This document shows positions 22,460 to 36,156 of a stretch of 64,000 nucleotides of DNA, in pieces. The stretch comes from Primula veris. Lineage: Eukaryota; Streptophyta; Magnoliopsida; Ericales; Primulaceae. Made by a program: the position numbers and the translations under genes. The stretch spans positions 5,496,835 through 5,560,834 of the forward strand of contig OY821744.1 in assembly GCA_963682055.1 (NCBI GenBank). The letters run 5' to 3'. The number at the start of each line of letters is the position of its first letter. The stretch's first letter is position 1. The notes under the pieces were generated by a model that saw only the letters and a program-made list of their open reading frames with translations, was not told the DNA's origin and searched no databases.

Positions 22460-24747
22460 CATTCCATAAGAAATATTTATTAAAATGTATTTATACATGT
22501 CTAGTTTTAATTATAATATTTTGTTCAATTTTCTTTGGACAAATATTCTGGATTAAAAAACCAATGTGACATGGGAGGGGTATAAAAAGACGGTAGAATA
22601 TCCGGACACGATCGATAGATCTCTCTTCAATTCAATATTAAATATTCTGTAACCTCTCTCACCTAGATTAATAACTTTTCCCTTTGGGAAACTCATGAAG
22701 ACTTTCAAATAGTCATTTGCACATATTCTTGTGATAATTTTCACATGGGCTTTTGTTGAATTTTAGTATATGATATTTTTCTTGGATTTAGTTTGTTCTC
22801 ACAATAGGGGACCCTCTTCATTTGCCAGCTTTATTCTAAATCTCAGACTAAAATTAGTTTAGTATAACTCCAAGGTATAAACAAGTGATAGGAATTATGA
22901 GATAATCTTTGGAAATTGGATTTGTTTCGTATTGACATGGTCTATAAGACTATATAATTCAGTTCCGATTATATTCAAATTAAAATTTAATTACTTACAG
23001 TATCTCTGTCTCACTTAAAGTTGTTTTTACCAATTTGAAAAGTTTTATCTTTTTATCCTAGAATTGCCCAAAATGAGTACGTCTTGGATAAATAGCTTGA
23101 ATTGCATTTACACGAGTCCTGATAAAGTGATACTCGACCACTCGTAACAAGATATATGTAATATCGCTAGAGCGTATGCATTTATTCTCATTGAATTTAA
23201 TTTTAGGTTTATCATGTTAATGAACCCGCGGGTAAGAGTAAGGCATCAAAGTGATTGATTAAAGTAACTACTTGTAGAGTTGTTTCATTAGTTTTGTTCC
23301 TTTTGCATTGAGTTACAAACGTTTATTACGTAAAGATTACAAATATTAAATATTAACTAATTTTAAGTTGGTACTGTTGGGACCATGGCACAGAATATGC
23401 CTTCTTAGCAATATTTGTCGCAAACTGATTAGGTCGTTATTCTAAACGAAACATAGATTAGTTTAAGTTAATCTAAGTGAAGAGATTAATATTAATCCAA
23501 GTCTTTGTATGTGTTTATTTGACTATTACTTCTAGAGATGTGTGAGCTAAGTCTGGGGGAGTGTGGCATGGACATAATTAATTTGCATATTTCCTGGAGA
23601 TTTTGGATCAAAGATCAACCGAATAGAAGAAATTAGAAAGTAGGCTTGTTGGAAAATAAAATTGCGTAAATAAAATATTCATTTTTTTAAAACTAGTGTA
23701 AATAAAATATTTATGACACACACTGATGCATAGACCTCCTTTTGATACAATGAGATTATGGTGAAATTATGACCTTAGAAATAGTGTCGGGTCCACAAAC
23801 AACATGTTTAATACGAAAAGTGAAGGCAGTACTATTAATAACATGAGATTAGAAATGATGATAAATTAAGCTATTTGGAGTAATATGGAGGGTGTGATAT
23901 TGGGAAATGATGGCATTTGAAAGTAAAAAGGGGTGTGATATATATATATATATATATATTAAAATCATATGTATATATATTTTGCAATTTTATTTATTAT
24001 AGATATAAATGTAAATTTGTAAAATAGTCAAACCCCAATAAAAAGCAAACAAACACTTCATTGATATTTCATGTATGTACTATTAATACCACATTCATTT
24101 GTTATACTGCCATAGTACGAATGCATTGCTAGTTTCATTACTACTAATACCGCAAGTAAACAAGACCATATAGTTACGAATGTATATTGATACAGATTCA
24201 TGACTCTCAGAGTCTCAGTGAGTCTCTTCAACAGTGTGCGTCAATCATGTATTATTACTACTTTATTGGTTCACATTTAATTGTTTATTATAAAACTACG
24301 TGCAATTTTAATTGGTTTATAACTTGTATCAAAATTATTGAAATAATTTTTTTGTAAAATCTAATTATAAATTTTAACATTTAAATTATATGATCAACTT
24401 TTAAAAAATTTCATTTCAATAATTTTGATAAAAATTCTTCATGGATCAAAATTTCACGCACTTACCTAAGGAAAAATTAAATAATAATGGTATTAACTCC
24501 TAACGCTTTATTTAATGTTATGTAAGGTTCATGTGTCATGTACTGCTGCTGCAGGACCACGGGATATTGTGAATAGTGAATATTTCTAAATTGGATACAA
24601 GTGTATTAACAATAAGACACACGTGTTGGTCTCATATTGTTTCATGTGATTTCTTCAGTAATTATTTGGACTTTATTGTCATTGCCAGCATTCTTTTTTA
24701 GGTAAAGTGTCGATGTAAGATCTACAAATAATGAAGAATATCATGTT
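22460..24747. other. gene-poor spacer
   Basis: No gene is supported. It contains a TA microsatellite (about 23939-23960). At about 24270-24475 lies a degenerate copy of the Stowaway family found intact at 24749-24982; it shares AAACTACGTGCAATTTTAA and the inverted counterpart. Confidence 0.5.
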
Positions 24748-24748
24748 A

Positions 24749-24982
24749 ATCCATCATTTCTATTTAATTATTCATTACGAAACTACGTACAATTTTAACT
24801 GATTTATAACTTATATCAGAATTATCGGAATGAATTTTTTTTAAATCTAATCATAAAATTTAACATTTGAACTATATTATCAACTTTTGAAATTTTTTAT
24901 TCTGATAATTTTTATACAAGTTTTTGGCCGGTCAAAATTGCACGTAATTTCGTAATGGACAATTAAATAGGAACGAAAAGAG
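24749..24982. mobile_element. Stowaway-like MITE, TA-flanked
   Basis: The 234-bp element lies between TA dinucleotides. The ends are diverged (ATCCATCATTTCTATTTAATT and, inverted, CTCTTTTCGTTCCTATTTAATT), but the subterminal arms are strongly complementary: ATTACGAAACTACGTACAATTTT recurs inverted. It is the same family as 35490-35716. Confidence 0.7.
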
Positions 24983-27900
24983 TAAGATCTAAATACCTCA
25001 AGCTATATGCAAAGTCGCAGAATTTACACTCATGTATCGGAACCAAACACATTGTTCTTCTTTAGTTCTCGACCTTACAATAACAAGGGATACACAGACT
25101 GTACTGATATCAAAGTTTATAAATTAATCATGATAAGTACCCTAATAAAAACTAATCATGACTTCTAAATACAATAACTAATGCGTGTTTGTTCTGTTTT
25201 GTTGGTATGATACGAGATATACAAATTCCATAACATTATTAACAAAACAAAATCCCGAAGATCGTCATAAATGCTGAACTGCTTTTTCAGCTAATTTCAC
25301 AATTTCAATTCCAGTAAAAACTTCTTATTGCATTGTCCTTACGAAACGTGAGATAAACTTGAAAATATCAAATTTCATCGACTAATATGTCTAGAAAGTG
25401 GACATATCGCAAATGAAGTCTTCCACTCTTTTATGTTAACAACTTTGACGAACTGTTAAATAAGCAAACACTGCCATGTTTTTCATATGTAACTCGTACA
25501 TAAAATTCAGCACATAGAAATCGAACAAGTTCTTAAGAAACTACACCCAAGTTTAGCTGGAAAACAGGAAAGGTATGTTGCAAAATGTTGTGAAACTTCT
25601 CATCATGTTTAGTTATATCAGGGATGTGAATGGTTTGGATCAAACAAGATTAAGTTCAATAGAGGTGGTCTTTATTGGACTTCTAGATTCCAATCAATCC
25701 AATCTGAACCAAACAAATCAACATTTTGCATTTGGATTAAATAGCAGATAAAACATTTAGAAATAACTTTTTTTAACCATAATCTACCAAGCATGATGGT
25801 ATTAGGTTATGTGACTCTTTATGCAAATCAAAAGACAGTGAGAAAATAGTATGTTAATAGACAACTTCACGTGCAAATATGGCCTCCAAATAGAGCCTTA
25901 GCTTATTTTTATTGATCTTGAAGGAAGAACAAGATAAAAGGGTAGGTGGAGGTGGGTATAATATGTACAACATAGCTAAAAGCTCAAAAAAGTGAATGAT
26001 AAATATTTCTTTCTCATCATGTAAACACATTATGCACACATGTATTTTTATATTTGGATTTTCAATATACATGATTTACATGGTTGATACACTTATGCAT
26101 CCATCTCCGTGGTTTCTTCGGTAGATACTTTTGCTGACATTGCACTACTTTTTTTTTAATTACACTGTCCTTGTTTTCTTGGTAATTAAATTAAGAATGA
26201 CTAGTTAGCACATAACAAGGGAAATATATTGTCATGGATATGGATTTTGTAAATTTAAACTGAACTATTCATGTTTGATATCGATTCAGATTTAGATGTA
26301 AAATAAAATCTTGTCTGATATGTATGATTGACTAAAAACTGCATTAGCAAAGAAATCACTTTGGAGATTGCAGATTTGTAATTTATATCTACTTGATGAC
26401 CTTGGTATTTGGGATATGTTATGTGCAACAAGATTTTTTTAAGGCAAACTTTTCCCTTTAATATTATCTCGATTTATAATAAGATTTAGTGGTTTCATTG
26501 AATAAAACCTAGCTAGCCACAATATGTTGAGATTGTTTCTGTGCACTTGTTAGAAAACAAAAACGGTATATCTAAAGAGTTAAAAAGTATATTTACTCAT
26601 TCAGTTTACATCTCCTGTTTACTTTAAACTAACAAAATGATCAGTACATCTTATAAGTGAAAAAGTATAATTCAAAAACTATCATGATAATATTAGTTTT
26701 GGGAATAAGTCTAATTTCCTATATGTATGCAAATAATATTAGTTTTACAGCTTGATAAGAGTTAAACCTTATTCTTTTGTTATAAATTAGGATGGTTGTA
26801 CTGAGTCACAGCGGGGTAAATCCGGGTAGTAAAAGCAGGGGATTTGGTAAATAATATGGATCGTACTGTCTGCAAATGCCGGATCAAAGACTCCACAACA
26901 ATAACATAATGTGAAACGAGAGACTGTCACTCTTTACCATCTTAGGCATTTGGTTATCGCCTTAAAGACAAGGATGATGCTAAACATGAAGTTGAAGAAC
27001 CGAATGATGACGAACATGAAAGAGAAAGGAACTACGATGACCACAAGAGTGATAGTAATAGCCACAACAATTGGCGTATGACAGATTTTATGTCGTAATA
27101 ATGGTTGTAATCGACTTATTGTATTTAACACTTATTGTATTTATATTGTAATTTGATTTGGAATGATAATTTTAATTGGAGTCAGTTGTTTATTTTTAAT
27201 AGAATGTTGTTTAGCGTAATTGATTTTTAGTTTTAGATATTATTGTTTTAATTGCAATTATTAACTCTAATTGGCTAATTATTTTATAATTGAACTTTAC
27301 TAACTGATATATATGTAGTTAGTAGTGTTAGCTGCAAAATGGCTAAAGTTAGTTGGTATTTGTAGTTACAAAATAGCAACTTCTTTTAGTTAGTAAGATC
27401 AGTTGGTATTTTGTAACAATGGAATTCAGTTAGTAAGTTGTAACTGATATAGCAGTTGCTACAACAGTAATTAAATACTAAATGATTCTTATTTAGTTAG
27501 TAGATTTTACTAACTAAACTTTTACTAACTGATTGTTTAGTTAGAAAATCAGTTAGTAAGTTGTATATACTAACTGATTTAAGGGTTTATCAACTTATTT
27601 TGCGGTTAGAGTTTGAGTGTTTTCTTGTAACGGATCATAGAGCACTCAGACTAATGGACCTTCTTAATGTTGAAGAGTCATGTCGGCATATATTCCGAAA
27701 ACAAATAATATTCAAATAAATTGATGTGTGAGCAATGCTGCAACCTATCATATGGCATTATGTCCAACAAATTGATGAAACACCAAATTTGTCTGAAAAT
27801 TTTTGTTTTATCTTTTTATTGTTACTCAAGGTATAATTTAACTTAAATCTCATTTTAGATTTGTGGGGATGGTGCATATATAGAAGTATCTTGAAAGAGG

Positions 27901-29704
27901 GCTCACTTAAAATGAGAATGTTGAATAAGGTGCGGTGAGATTGAGTAGCCACCAAATGGTAGGGTAAATAAGGGGACAAACCCATGGGAACAAGCTATGT
28001 TTTTAGTTTCTTAACCTATTAGTCCCATACTCTTTATATTCATACTTTAGAAAAATAATTATAACTCATCTGATTGTTTCTAGGCTATTCTAGCTATCGA
28101 CTCTTAACTGGGTGATGTTTTTTGCGCGCTCGTCCTGTAAGGTTGCTGCAATTCTAATGAAGGTTGGAAATTTACGTTACGATTGTCGGATTGTGGGATC
28201 AACATCTCGTAAGCTGAAATGCATTGCATTTAAGAAAAAACACATCGATTCTATTGTATCTCAAGTCTCAACTTCAGGCGTTGTAATTTATTAAGAATTG
28301 CAACAATTTACATTTCTTTCTGAAGAATCATCATAAGGGCACATTAATGCGAGATATCCTTGCATTAACGAATCAAAGCTATCCACAAAAACAGATTAGA
28401 GCGTGTCTAAATTGATTAAATACCACCACAAAAACAAATCAAGAGTAAATTCTAAGATAATAATCATTGAGTAAACAATTCCTGAATCGAATTGAAAACA
28501 TGCTTACGGACATATGATAAATTTAGTAGGGGATGGCATAGAAGAATAACTAAATCTCCCTTTTTCCCTTTAAACATTAATTTATACGTGAGAAAGAGAC
28601 CAAAAAAAGACAGTCGTGTGTTGGATGATCTGGATTTTAGATGTAGGCAACCTTAAAGATAGGCATGGCTTCAGAACGTTGTTTACTACAACTACAAAGT
28701 GATACTACAATTATTGTGTGCCATATATCTATATTTGAATTTATATTGTTGCACCTTAGGCTATAATTATAAGCATGTAACTATATAGAGAAGGAACCCA
28801 ATGCAGAAGTTTTTTTTACAGTGTCCAAGGGTATATAACTTACTAATCTTTCCCCGTGCTAACAAATGGAGTAGTAGTTTGTTCCTAGACATCAGTAGAT
28901 TCAGTAGTAAAAAGACGATGATACACTAATTTTCGACATTTGGTCAGAATTCTTATCTTTCACTACTCGGGTTTCTCTTGTGCATTTGAAGCCCATCAAA
29001 TGACTAAAAAAATGGTCTTCCGAACACACAAACTTGCATAAATGGAAGTGTGGTCATGTAGGACCTGTCTGGGTGAAGCAGTATAGGTAATCAAAGGACA
29101 CTTATCTAGCATTTTCCCATAATTGCTAGTTTGCTACAGTTTTACCCAATAATTAGCTGATAGATAGCCCTAGATTGAGAATAGAAACAAATTCATACTG
29201 CAACAGGTTAGGATAAATACAAATATTAATCGTACTGTACTAGAAGTAGGATTCCACCCTCATGTGGAGTAAAATGTGATAGGAAAGCAATGTGGCGAGC
29301 CCGTGGGGCAGGTTAGGGCTGAGCAGCTAACATATTGGCTAATTGTTAAGGCGGTAATCGATTTTTAACTTTAACCACTATTAATTACTAGCAAAAATGA
29401 GAATGTGATTAAAATATTTGGGACAGGACTAGACACAGTACTTGAAATTAAAAAGTGAAACGAAGGATAAGTTTTTCTGAGTAGTTGGCATGGGGAGTGC
29501 TTTGGGACTTGGAACAACTGTAAAATAAGCAACCAGCTTGGCTGTGGAATATCTTATAGTGACCCTCCCACCTCTATTTAAGCTTCATATAAATAGCTTT
29601 ATTTTAGCTTAGGAGAATCATGGTTGAGTACTTAAGTTCTCTACGCCAAAACATCTCATATCTAAGTCTTCCCACTTGAGCTCACAAAATTTTACCTGCT
29701 CAAA
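24983..29704. other. gene-poor spacer upstream of the LAZY-type gene
   Basis: No complete gene is seen. At about 25627-25650 there is a one-sided hAT-like end (CAGGGATGTGAATGGTTTGG). At about 26942-27099 there is a short charged open frame ending in a stop. From 27300 to 27580 TTAGTTAGTA-type sequence recurs imperfectly. A TATAAATAG box at about 29588 is the likely core promoter of the gene at 29705. Confidence 0.4.
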
Positions 29705-31439
29705 ATGAAGGTTAGTGTATTCTTATCTCGTTTTGAACATACGAGTCGTGCTAATGCTTGACACTGGCCTGCATAACTCATACTAGCATCTGACACGTTA
29801 GATATTTTTCTGGAGTGGCAGATGCTCGTTTGAAGGAGTCAAAACCAGTGTTGGGCGCAAGCATTCTACCGAAATACTCATATATATATATGATCCTGAA
29901 CTGACTACGTCTCACCTCATTGTAGCCTTTTCATTTAAAGAACTTGAGCGTTTATCTGGAGTTCATTTTGCATTTAACAAACACAAAAAGCTTGTTTAGC
30001 TTCATCATTTGAGCAAATAAGCTCGGCTTATTGTGCCTGAGAAAAAATATGGATTCATGCTACTTAAAATCCTACCTTTTTCTAAGCATAAAATCAATAT
30101 ATCCAATATCTCCATCTTTAAAATGCGTCACAACTTAAAAACAAAAACAAGATGGCTTAAAGTGTTCCATCAGACAAGCCTATAGTCAGCGTTGAAACTA
30201 GATTTATAATGTTCAGATTTTTTTGGTTTCAGATCTTTGGTTGGATGCATAGCAAACTTACTGGAAAACAAGAGATCAAAAAGAACACCTCGACCGCAGT
30301 CAACAACAGTATGTAAATCCGATATCTTCCTCTATTCTTGCATTATGATCTTGTTCTTTGCCAAATATGTGAAACTTATTTCAGTTCTTGCTGGACGTTT
30401 GTAAAAAACTTTGTGAACAGTACATTATTTATATTAACGTTGGTTGTGGTGTAATGATCTTATACTAACAACACTGAACTCAACTCATAACTGAATCTAC
30501 ATTTTACAACAATGACTTCTGTACCAACTTTACTTTTAGTACCGGCTTTGTAATCAAGGAAAGGGAAACTTTCTACATTCACTAATTTGAATTCTATAAC
30601 AGATAGTACCGGACAAGACTCCTGGGGACAGGAGTTCCGTGACTGGCCTCATGGATTGCTAAAAATCGGCACATTTGGAAATAAAAACAATATAAAACAG
30701 GAATTGAATAAATCTAACCATGAAGAAACCTTATCTACCTTAGATAATCATCTACAAGATATCACTCTTGAGGAAATCAACGAACTACAGAAAGAGATAG
30801 CACAACTATTAGATAACCAACTTGTGGATGGATTACTAAATACTCAAAGTCCTCAATCAGATGATGATGATAGGGAGAATAAAAAAGATGGCAGACTTTG
30901 CAGACCTGACGGGAGTACGAGTATAGTTCCTAACAGAGAAAATGATGTTCGCGTAAATCAAACGGAGGGTTCTATCAGGAAAAAATCACTCTCGTTTATT
31001 TTTAAAAAGATGTTATTATGCCGAAGTGGTTTTGCTCCTACTCCGAGCTTAAGAGATCCAATTCCTGATAATAAGTCCACGATGGAGAAGGTATACATAC
31101 ATACAAAGAGCTATTCTGAATCTTAATAAGGTTATTTTCTGCTTTCTTTTAAGGTTTATGATTGCTTTTTTTACAACAGATTTTGAGGGCTATACTGAAC
31201 AAGAAAATATATCCCCAGAACTCTAATCCAAAAGCTACAGCAAAGAAGTATCTGGAGGCTAACCAATTGCAAAATTCAGATAGCGATGATGAAACGTTTG
31301 GAATCGAAAATGATGGAAGCAAATGGGTCAAAACAGATTCTGATTGTAAGTTCATCATTTATGTACTTATAAAGTTAAAACTGTTGTAAGATGCTTATTC
31401 AATCTACTTATGGTTGCAGATATTGTTCTGGAAATATGA
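29705..31439 (+). CDS. DRO1: IGT/LAZY family protein, DRO1/LAZY4-like
   Basis: Five coding exons: 29705-29710 (ATGAAG only), 30233-30308, 30603-31090, 31180-31345 and 31420-31439. Phases fit and give 251 aa. The N-terminus MKIFGWMHSKLTGKQE matches the family's first conserved block. Residues about 38-49 contain WPHGLLKIGTFG, the IGT motif, and the end SKWVKTDSDYIVLEI is the conserved C-terminal motif that binds RLD proteins in characterised LAZYs. A 6-nt first and 20-nt last coding exon is the known architecture of this family. These proteins act in gravity sensing in root or shoot columella/endodermis and redirect auxin flow to set organ angle. Length and motifs favour the DRO1/LAZY2-4 branch over LAZY1, but the exact member is inferred. 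Confidence 0.92.
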
Positions 31440-32765
31440 TTGCCTCTTATTCCTCTTATGGTAGATTACAATGGTATGGTATTTCCCTTTTCTTAACCAT
31501 TTTTTTTTTATATCTATTCGATTTCATTAATTCAGTCAGTTCAGATTATTTCCCCCACCGTGCCCCCTAGGCATACTTGCTTTTACAATGTGGGCATGTT
31601 CGGCTGTAGTTATAAGTGTATAAGCCAGATTTCTTGAGACTCAGAAAAAATCTGGATTCATTCAACTTTAAATTTCAAGATTTTCAGGCCACAAACCCCA
31701 AAACAATAAAAAGATAGCCAACCAAAAGTGCAGATATCAGTTATAAGCAAAAAATAAAATACATAGAAAATGTGATTTAACAAGCCTTCTGTCTTGTTGT
31801 GAGGGAGAGACACAAGGCAGTTGTTGATTTTAACTTGGCCAGTTCCTAATTTCATCTCATGATTACTTCTTTTTAGATTCAGGTTCTTGAGAAAGTACAA
31901 TAAGAAACAATAACTGATGAGGTGGTATTTCCTTGAAGATGACATCTACAAGAACTCAAAAGGGATTAAACATTTCCGAGAATCCTGAAATGGAGCAGCT
32001 CGTGACTCGAGTGTATCTCTGATTTAATTAGGCTTTCCCAGTGAAGGTCAAAATTATAGAAATAAATAACACTGTCTAAATAAGCATCACATAAGGGCAA
32101 AGTCAAATATAAGTGATGGGGTTGTACATTTCATTTGCTTTCTTTGAATGACGAACTTTTTCCCCCTTATCTAGGAATGGCATATTTTTTTCATCGACAA
32201 GTTGTGATTTCTTACAAGCTAGAAATTATTCATTATTTTCCCTATCCCTATAATTTCTATAGCACATTCCCAAATTAGCAACTACAGGCTCGCAAACCGA
32301 CAGAAATTCTATTTCAAGGAGATTATAGTGACGAGTCCAGTGAAGTACTCTTGTGCAACAGTGAGCAACTAATATTAAGAACTGTAACAAATGCAGAAAT
32401 AGCTTAACATAAGCTGCTGCATATTTCATTAAACATTTAGTGGCAGTTACATAATCAGATGCCAAAAATTAACTTCATATGTCGAGCAAAAAAATTCTCT
32501 GCATTTAGCCATGCATAGCAGTCTCCTTATCAACTCTCATAGTCATATACGATGGAATGGAACCACTTCTGACATATTATATAACTTATCAATTATCATA
32601 CTAAAATCAACAACATTTTTAACAGGAACAACATACTGAGAAAGTACAAGGGCTAGAAATATGCAGAATTCATTTCACTGCATTTCCATTCAGCCATTGC
32701 GATTTGAGGGGGGAGGAGGGAGAAATATTTATTCAGGATTTGCCGTATTACAATGCCATTAGAGT
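31440..32765. other. spacer between convergent genes
   Basis: This holds the 3' regions of the LAZY-type gene (+) and COQ9 (-). A TTCGGCTGTAGTTATAAG block near 31600 resembles the dispersed GTTTGGTTGCAGCTT family. No further gene is seen. Confidence 0.5.
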
Positions 32766-35700
32766 TCAGTGCTGAAAAACGTTCTTCATGAGTCCTTGAA
32801 AAGAGCTTCCCATCCCTGCACCAACAGTTTCAGCCAAATATTTTGCCTGCAAATCCACCACCACCAAAATATCAAATCTTTGTCCAAAATGCCAATACTT
32901 CGGCCATTGAGATTTGAGCAAATAACGGCTATAAATTTATCATAGCAGAAATGCAGAAGGGTACCTCTTGGAAAGAATTTTTTAGATTACAAGCGTCTTT
33001 TACACGGTGGTCCAGGAATTCCCACGTGTCACGGAAATCTGCAAAAAGTTTCACATGTTAATTTTTGAAAATGTCAAACGTTAACCTTTTACCTTCTTTT
33101 CATCTCCTCCGATCTATTAAATCTCTAATTTATAGTACTTATTCAAAGGCTCAAGTTAGAGCAGATGAAAAAAAGTACTCATCTCATTTTAACTGATGAC
33201 TACACCCCAATTATAAACATCATCTCTAATAAGAAATAAACAGCCTACCATTACATATAGAATTAGCGGATAAATTAAACTGGCAGAGCAGGATGTCTAA
33301 AAGGAGTAGGAAACTGACAACATATCAATTATGATGAATATGCCAAAAAAAATGCGAAGTATTTACTTACTGATAAAACTGGATTACCATTAGTGACTTA
33401 ACTTAAAACCACTGTGACTTTGTAGATCCTTTTATGCTAGTTGCTTCCATTTATCGAAATATATTATAATCCAAAAACCTTGAAACAAAAAAAATATACC
33501 TTGGGAGCTATCAGTTAGCATGTACACCTCAGTGGTTGAGTATAAAGCTCCAAGTACGGTACGTTTTGTATACCAATCAATATCAGTAGCATCATCTCCA
33601 GCACCACGCCAGATTTCATCAACTAGCATACCTCGTTGCTTAAAACTTGCTGGTACGTTTTGAGGTTGAGCCTGTCTAAAAATTATTCACATAAATTTCT
33701 TTTTTACGTTACAAAACACAACTTTGTATATAAGTATTATCCGATTTCAATTTTGTACACCAATTCATAGAAGTTCACAATTAGTATCCTAACCTAAAAT
33801 TTTTCTTCACTTTTGATTACTGCATGGACAAAAACCTTAGTTCAGGGACTAATATAGGAAACATGGGATAAAAAGTACAAGACTACAAGAGCATGGAAAC
33901 TACAAGAGCATAAAGAAAAGATAAAATACTTGGGGTTTCTGAAAAAGTAGTACCCAGCTTATAGTTTTTCCCGCTATTTAGTAATTAAGTGTACTAAATC
34001 ACCGATGAATGATACATGTTAAGTTAATGTACTTATCATTATCTTTTGTAGTTTGGTGTACAAAGTGGAAATTGATGATAAATGTTCTAGATTGTACAGG
34101 ACAGTATTAGACCCATAAAGAAATTTAATACTTTATATGAAAAGTTCATTTGTTGACACCTGAATGCTGAGGGCTTGAGCCCATTTAGATATGAATGGAG
34201 CTTGCAATTCCAATCGACTTCTGACAAGCTTTATAATACGATCACTAAGTATTAACCCTTTAAGACCTTCGTCCGAATCAATTGTGTCAATAAGCTTCTG
34301 TAGGCACTCATCCATGAAAAACTGCACAAAAGGAAATAAGAAAACTAAATAAATATTCATCACCAGACTAAGGCGGTGGCTGGATAAACAAAATTCAAAT
34401 TAAGTGTATTCTTAGTTACTACTTTTGTACATTTTGTTACTATCATGGTTCACCAAATGAAAAATAATATTCAAACGACAACAGAAAAGAAAGGCTAGAT
34501 ATTTTTAAAAACTTAAAAAAAAAGTGACTAGAAAACACAAAGTGAGAAAGTTTACCTCAACTAGTGCAGCTTCTTTCCTAGGTAAGGAACCAATAATAGA
34601 GGGAGAAACACCAACTTCTCGGGCCCCTGCAATCATGGCTGCTTCACTCCATCCCATCATAGGCTACAATACAAGAAAACTAATTGGAAACCCGGCTATC
34701 TTTGTGATTTGCCCTTTTATAAAAAGAAGAGATCTTGCCCAATGAGAATCAATTAATACAAGCTATACAACTTAATTAAATTACTACTCTTCTTATTAGT
34801 GAAGGAGCATAAGCTCCAATGTGAGCATTCACAAGATTGCTGAATGTGTAAGGATACTCCAACAAGAGAACTTTGCAAATTCAAAACTTATAGCCAATAA
34901 TAGCTCAAAGATTCACGCAGGTTATACTTTTGCACCAGAGATGGCCATCTCGCAACTTGTAAAATCATAGAACTTTAAAATCCGACCACTATGATGTACA
35001 ATCATTAAAAAAGGAAGACTCAAAGTGCATATTAACTACATTTCCGAGCACGTCTTACACATTTTCATTTAATTTCTAGCAGGAAAGCTATATTTACTCA
35101 TATTGTAAAGAAATTCTTCGAGCGGGACCTTGTTCTATTGAAAGAATAACCAGCCTATTGTTTATACCAGCAAGCTGAAACGACAATTAAATGAACAAAA
35201 TTTTCCTTCTACGGACAAAGTACATAGCAAAACTTGGTGATTTTTGCAAGTGGAATTTGCACGTAGTTTTGTAAATGATAATTTATTTAGGGACTGGAGG
35301 AGTATATATATACTCACATATATAGTGATACATATTACTGAAATTGCAAAGAGTCGTCGAACAAACGGGAATATAGTGATAGTGGTAATAGTGTTTACTC
35401 ATTTTCACCCGCTCAATCCAATGTAACTTTAATCATACACGCGCGCACGCACACACACACACGTCATTCATAGTGATACATACATAATACTCCATCCGTT
35501 CCTATTTAATTGTCAATTACGAAACTACGTGCAATTTTGACCGGCCAATAATTTGTATCAAAGTTGTCGGAATGAAAATTTCCAAAAATTGATCGTATAG
35601 TTCAAATGTTAGTTAGATTTAAAAAAAAAATCATTTCAACAATTTTGATACAAGTTATAAGCCGGTCAAAATTACACGTAATCTCGTAGTGGACGATTAA

Positions 35701-35999
35701 ATGGGAACGGAGGGAGTATATTAAAATTGAAAAGGGGGAAAAATACTGACGACGTGGCGGAGTGAGGCGGCGAAGAGCCGACCTTGATCGTCCTCGTATC
35801 CATCTCTGCGGCTACTCCGGCGAGATTCTTCCTCCGCCGCCGATGATCTCGTCGTTTCCGATGAAGATGAGGTGAAGCTAGGGTTTTGATTAGGAGATGA
35901 GTGAGAAGAAGCGGTGGAATAGAGAGATGAAATTGGGAATCGTCGGAGATGGTGGTGGTTTAGCTGGCTGAGTAATCGCCGCGCCGGAGATCGATACAT
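32766..35999 (-). CDS. COQ9: ubiquinone biosynthesis protein COQ9, mitochondrial
   Basis: Six exons in transcript order: 35999-35751, 34663-34556, 34321-34160, 33671-33500, 33038-32965 and 32846-32766. All junctions are GT-AG, phases fit, and the product is 281 aa. The first exon encodes an Arg/Ser-rich N-terminus (MYRSPARRLLSQL) suited to mitochondrial import, then a low-complexity linker. The conserved COQ9 parts follow: GWSEAAMIAGAREVGVSPSI, FFMDECLQKLI, then the W- and D-rich IDWYTKRTVLGALYSTTEVYML region. COQ9 is a lipid-binding partner of the COQ7 hydroxylase in the coenzyme Q complex at the inner membrane. A longer frame starting at 36071 begins with TTG, so the ATG at 35999 is chosen. 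A Stowaway MITE lies in intron 1. Confidence 0.93.
35240..35291. repeat. partial Stowaway-like end inside COQ9 intron 1
   Basis: TTGCACGTAGTTTTGTAAATGATAATT and then GGGACTGGAGGAG followed by TA match the right end of the element at 35490-35716. The left half is missing, so this is a truncated copy. Confidence 0.45.
35436..35463. repeat. CG/CA dinucleotide repeat
   Basis: A short alternating run (ACACGCGCGCACGCACACAC...) in COQ9 intron 1, of microsatellite type. Confidence 0.7.
35490..35716. mobile_element. Stowaway-type MITE in COQ9 intron 1
   Basis: The 227-bp element has ends CTCCATCCGTTCC and, inverted, CTCCCTCCGTTCC, flanked by TA (35488-35489 and 35717-35718). The subterminal arms TTACGAAACTACGTGCAATTT and their inverted copy give a long hairpin. 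Its edge lies about 32 bp from the 5' splice site of COQ9 intron 1. Confidence 0.85.
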
Positions 36000-36156
36000 C
36001 GTATATATATATTTATACGTATAGAGAGAGAGAGGTTTCAGGGAAACAATATTTACTAATTTACTACCCAATATTTAACTTTTACCATTTTGGTCCCCAG
36101 CCCATTAATTATGGTTCGGGTTCGACATTGTAAATAGATGAAATTACAGTCGTTAT

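Noticed and set aside
36000..36071. N-terminal extension of COQ9 upstream of 35999
   Set aside because: It would start with TTG. The ATG at 35999 opens a typical transit peptide.
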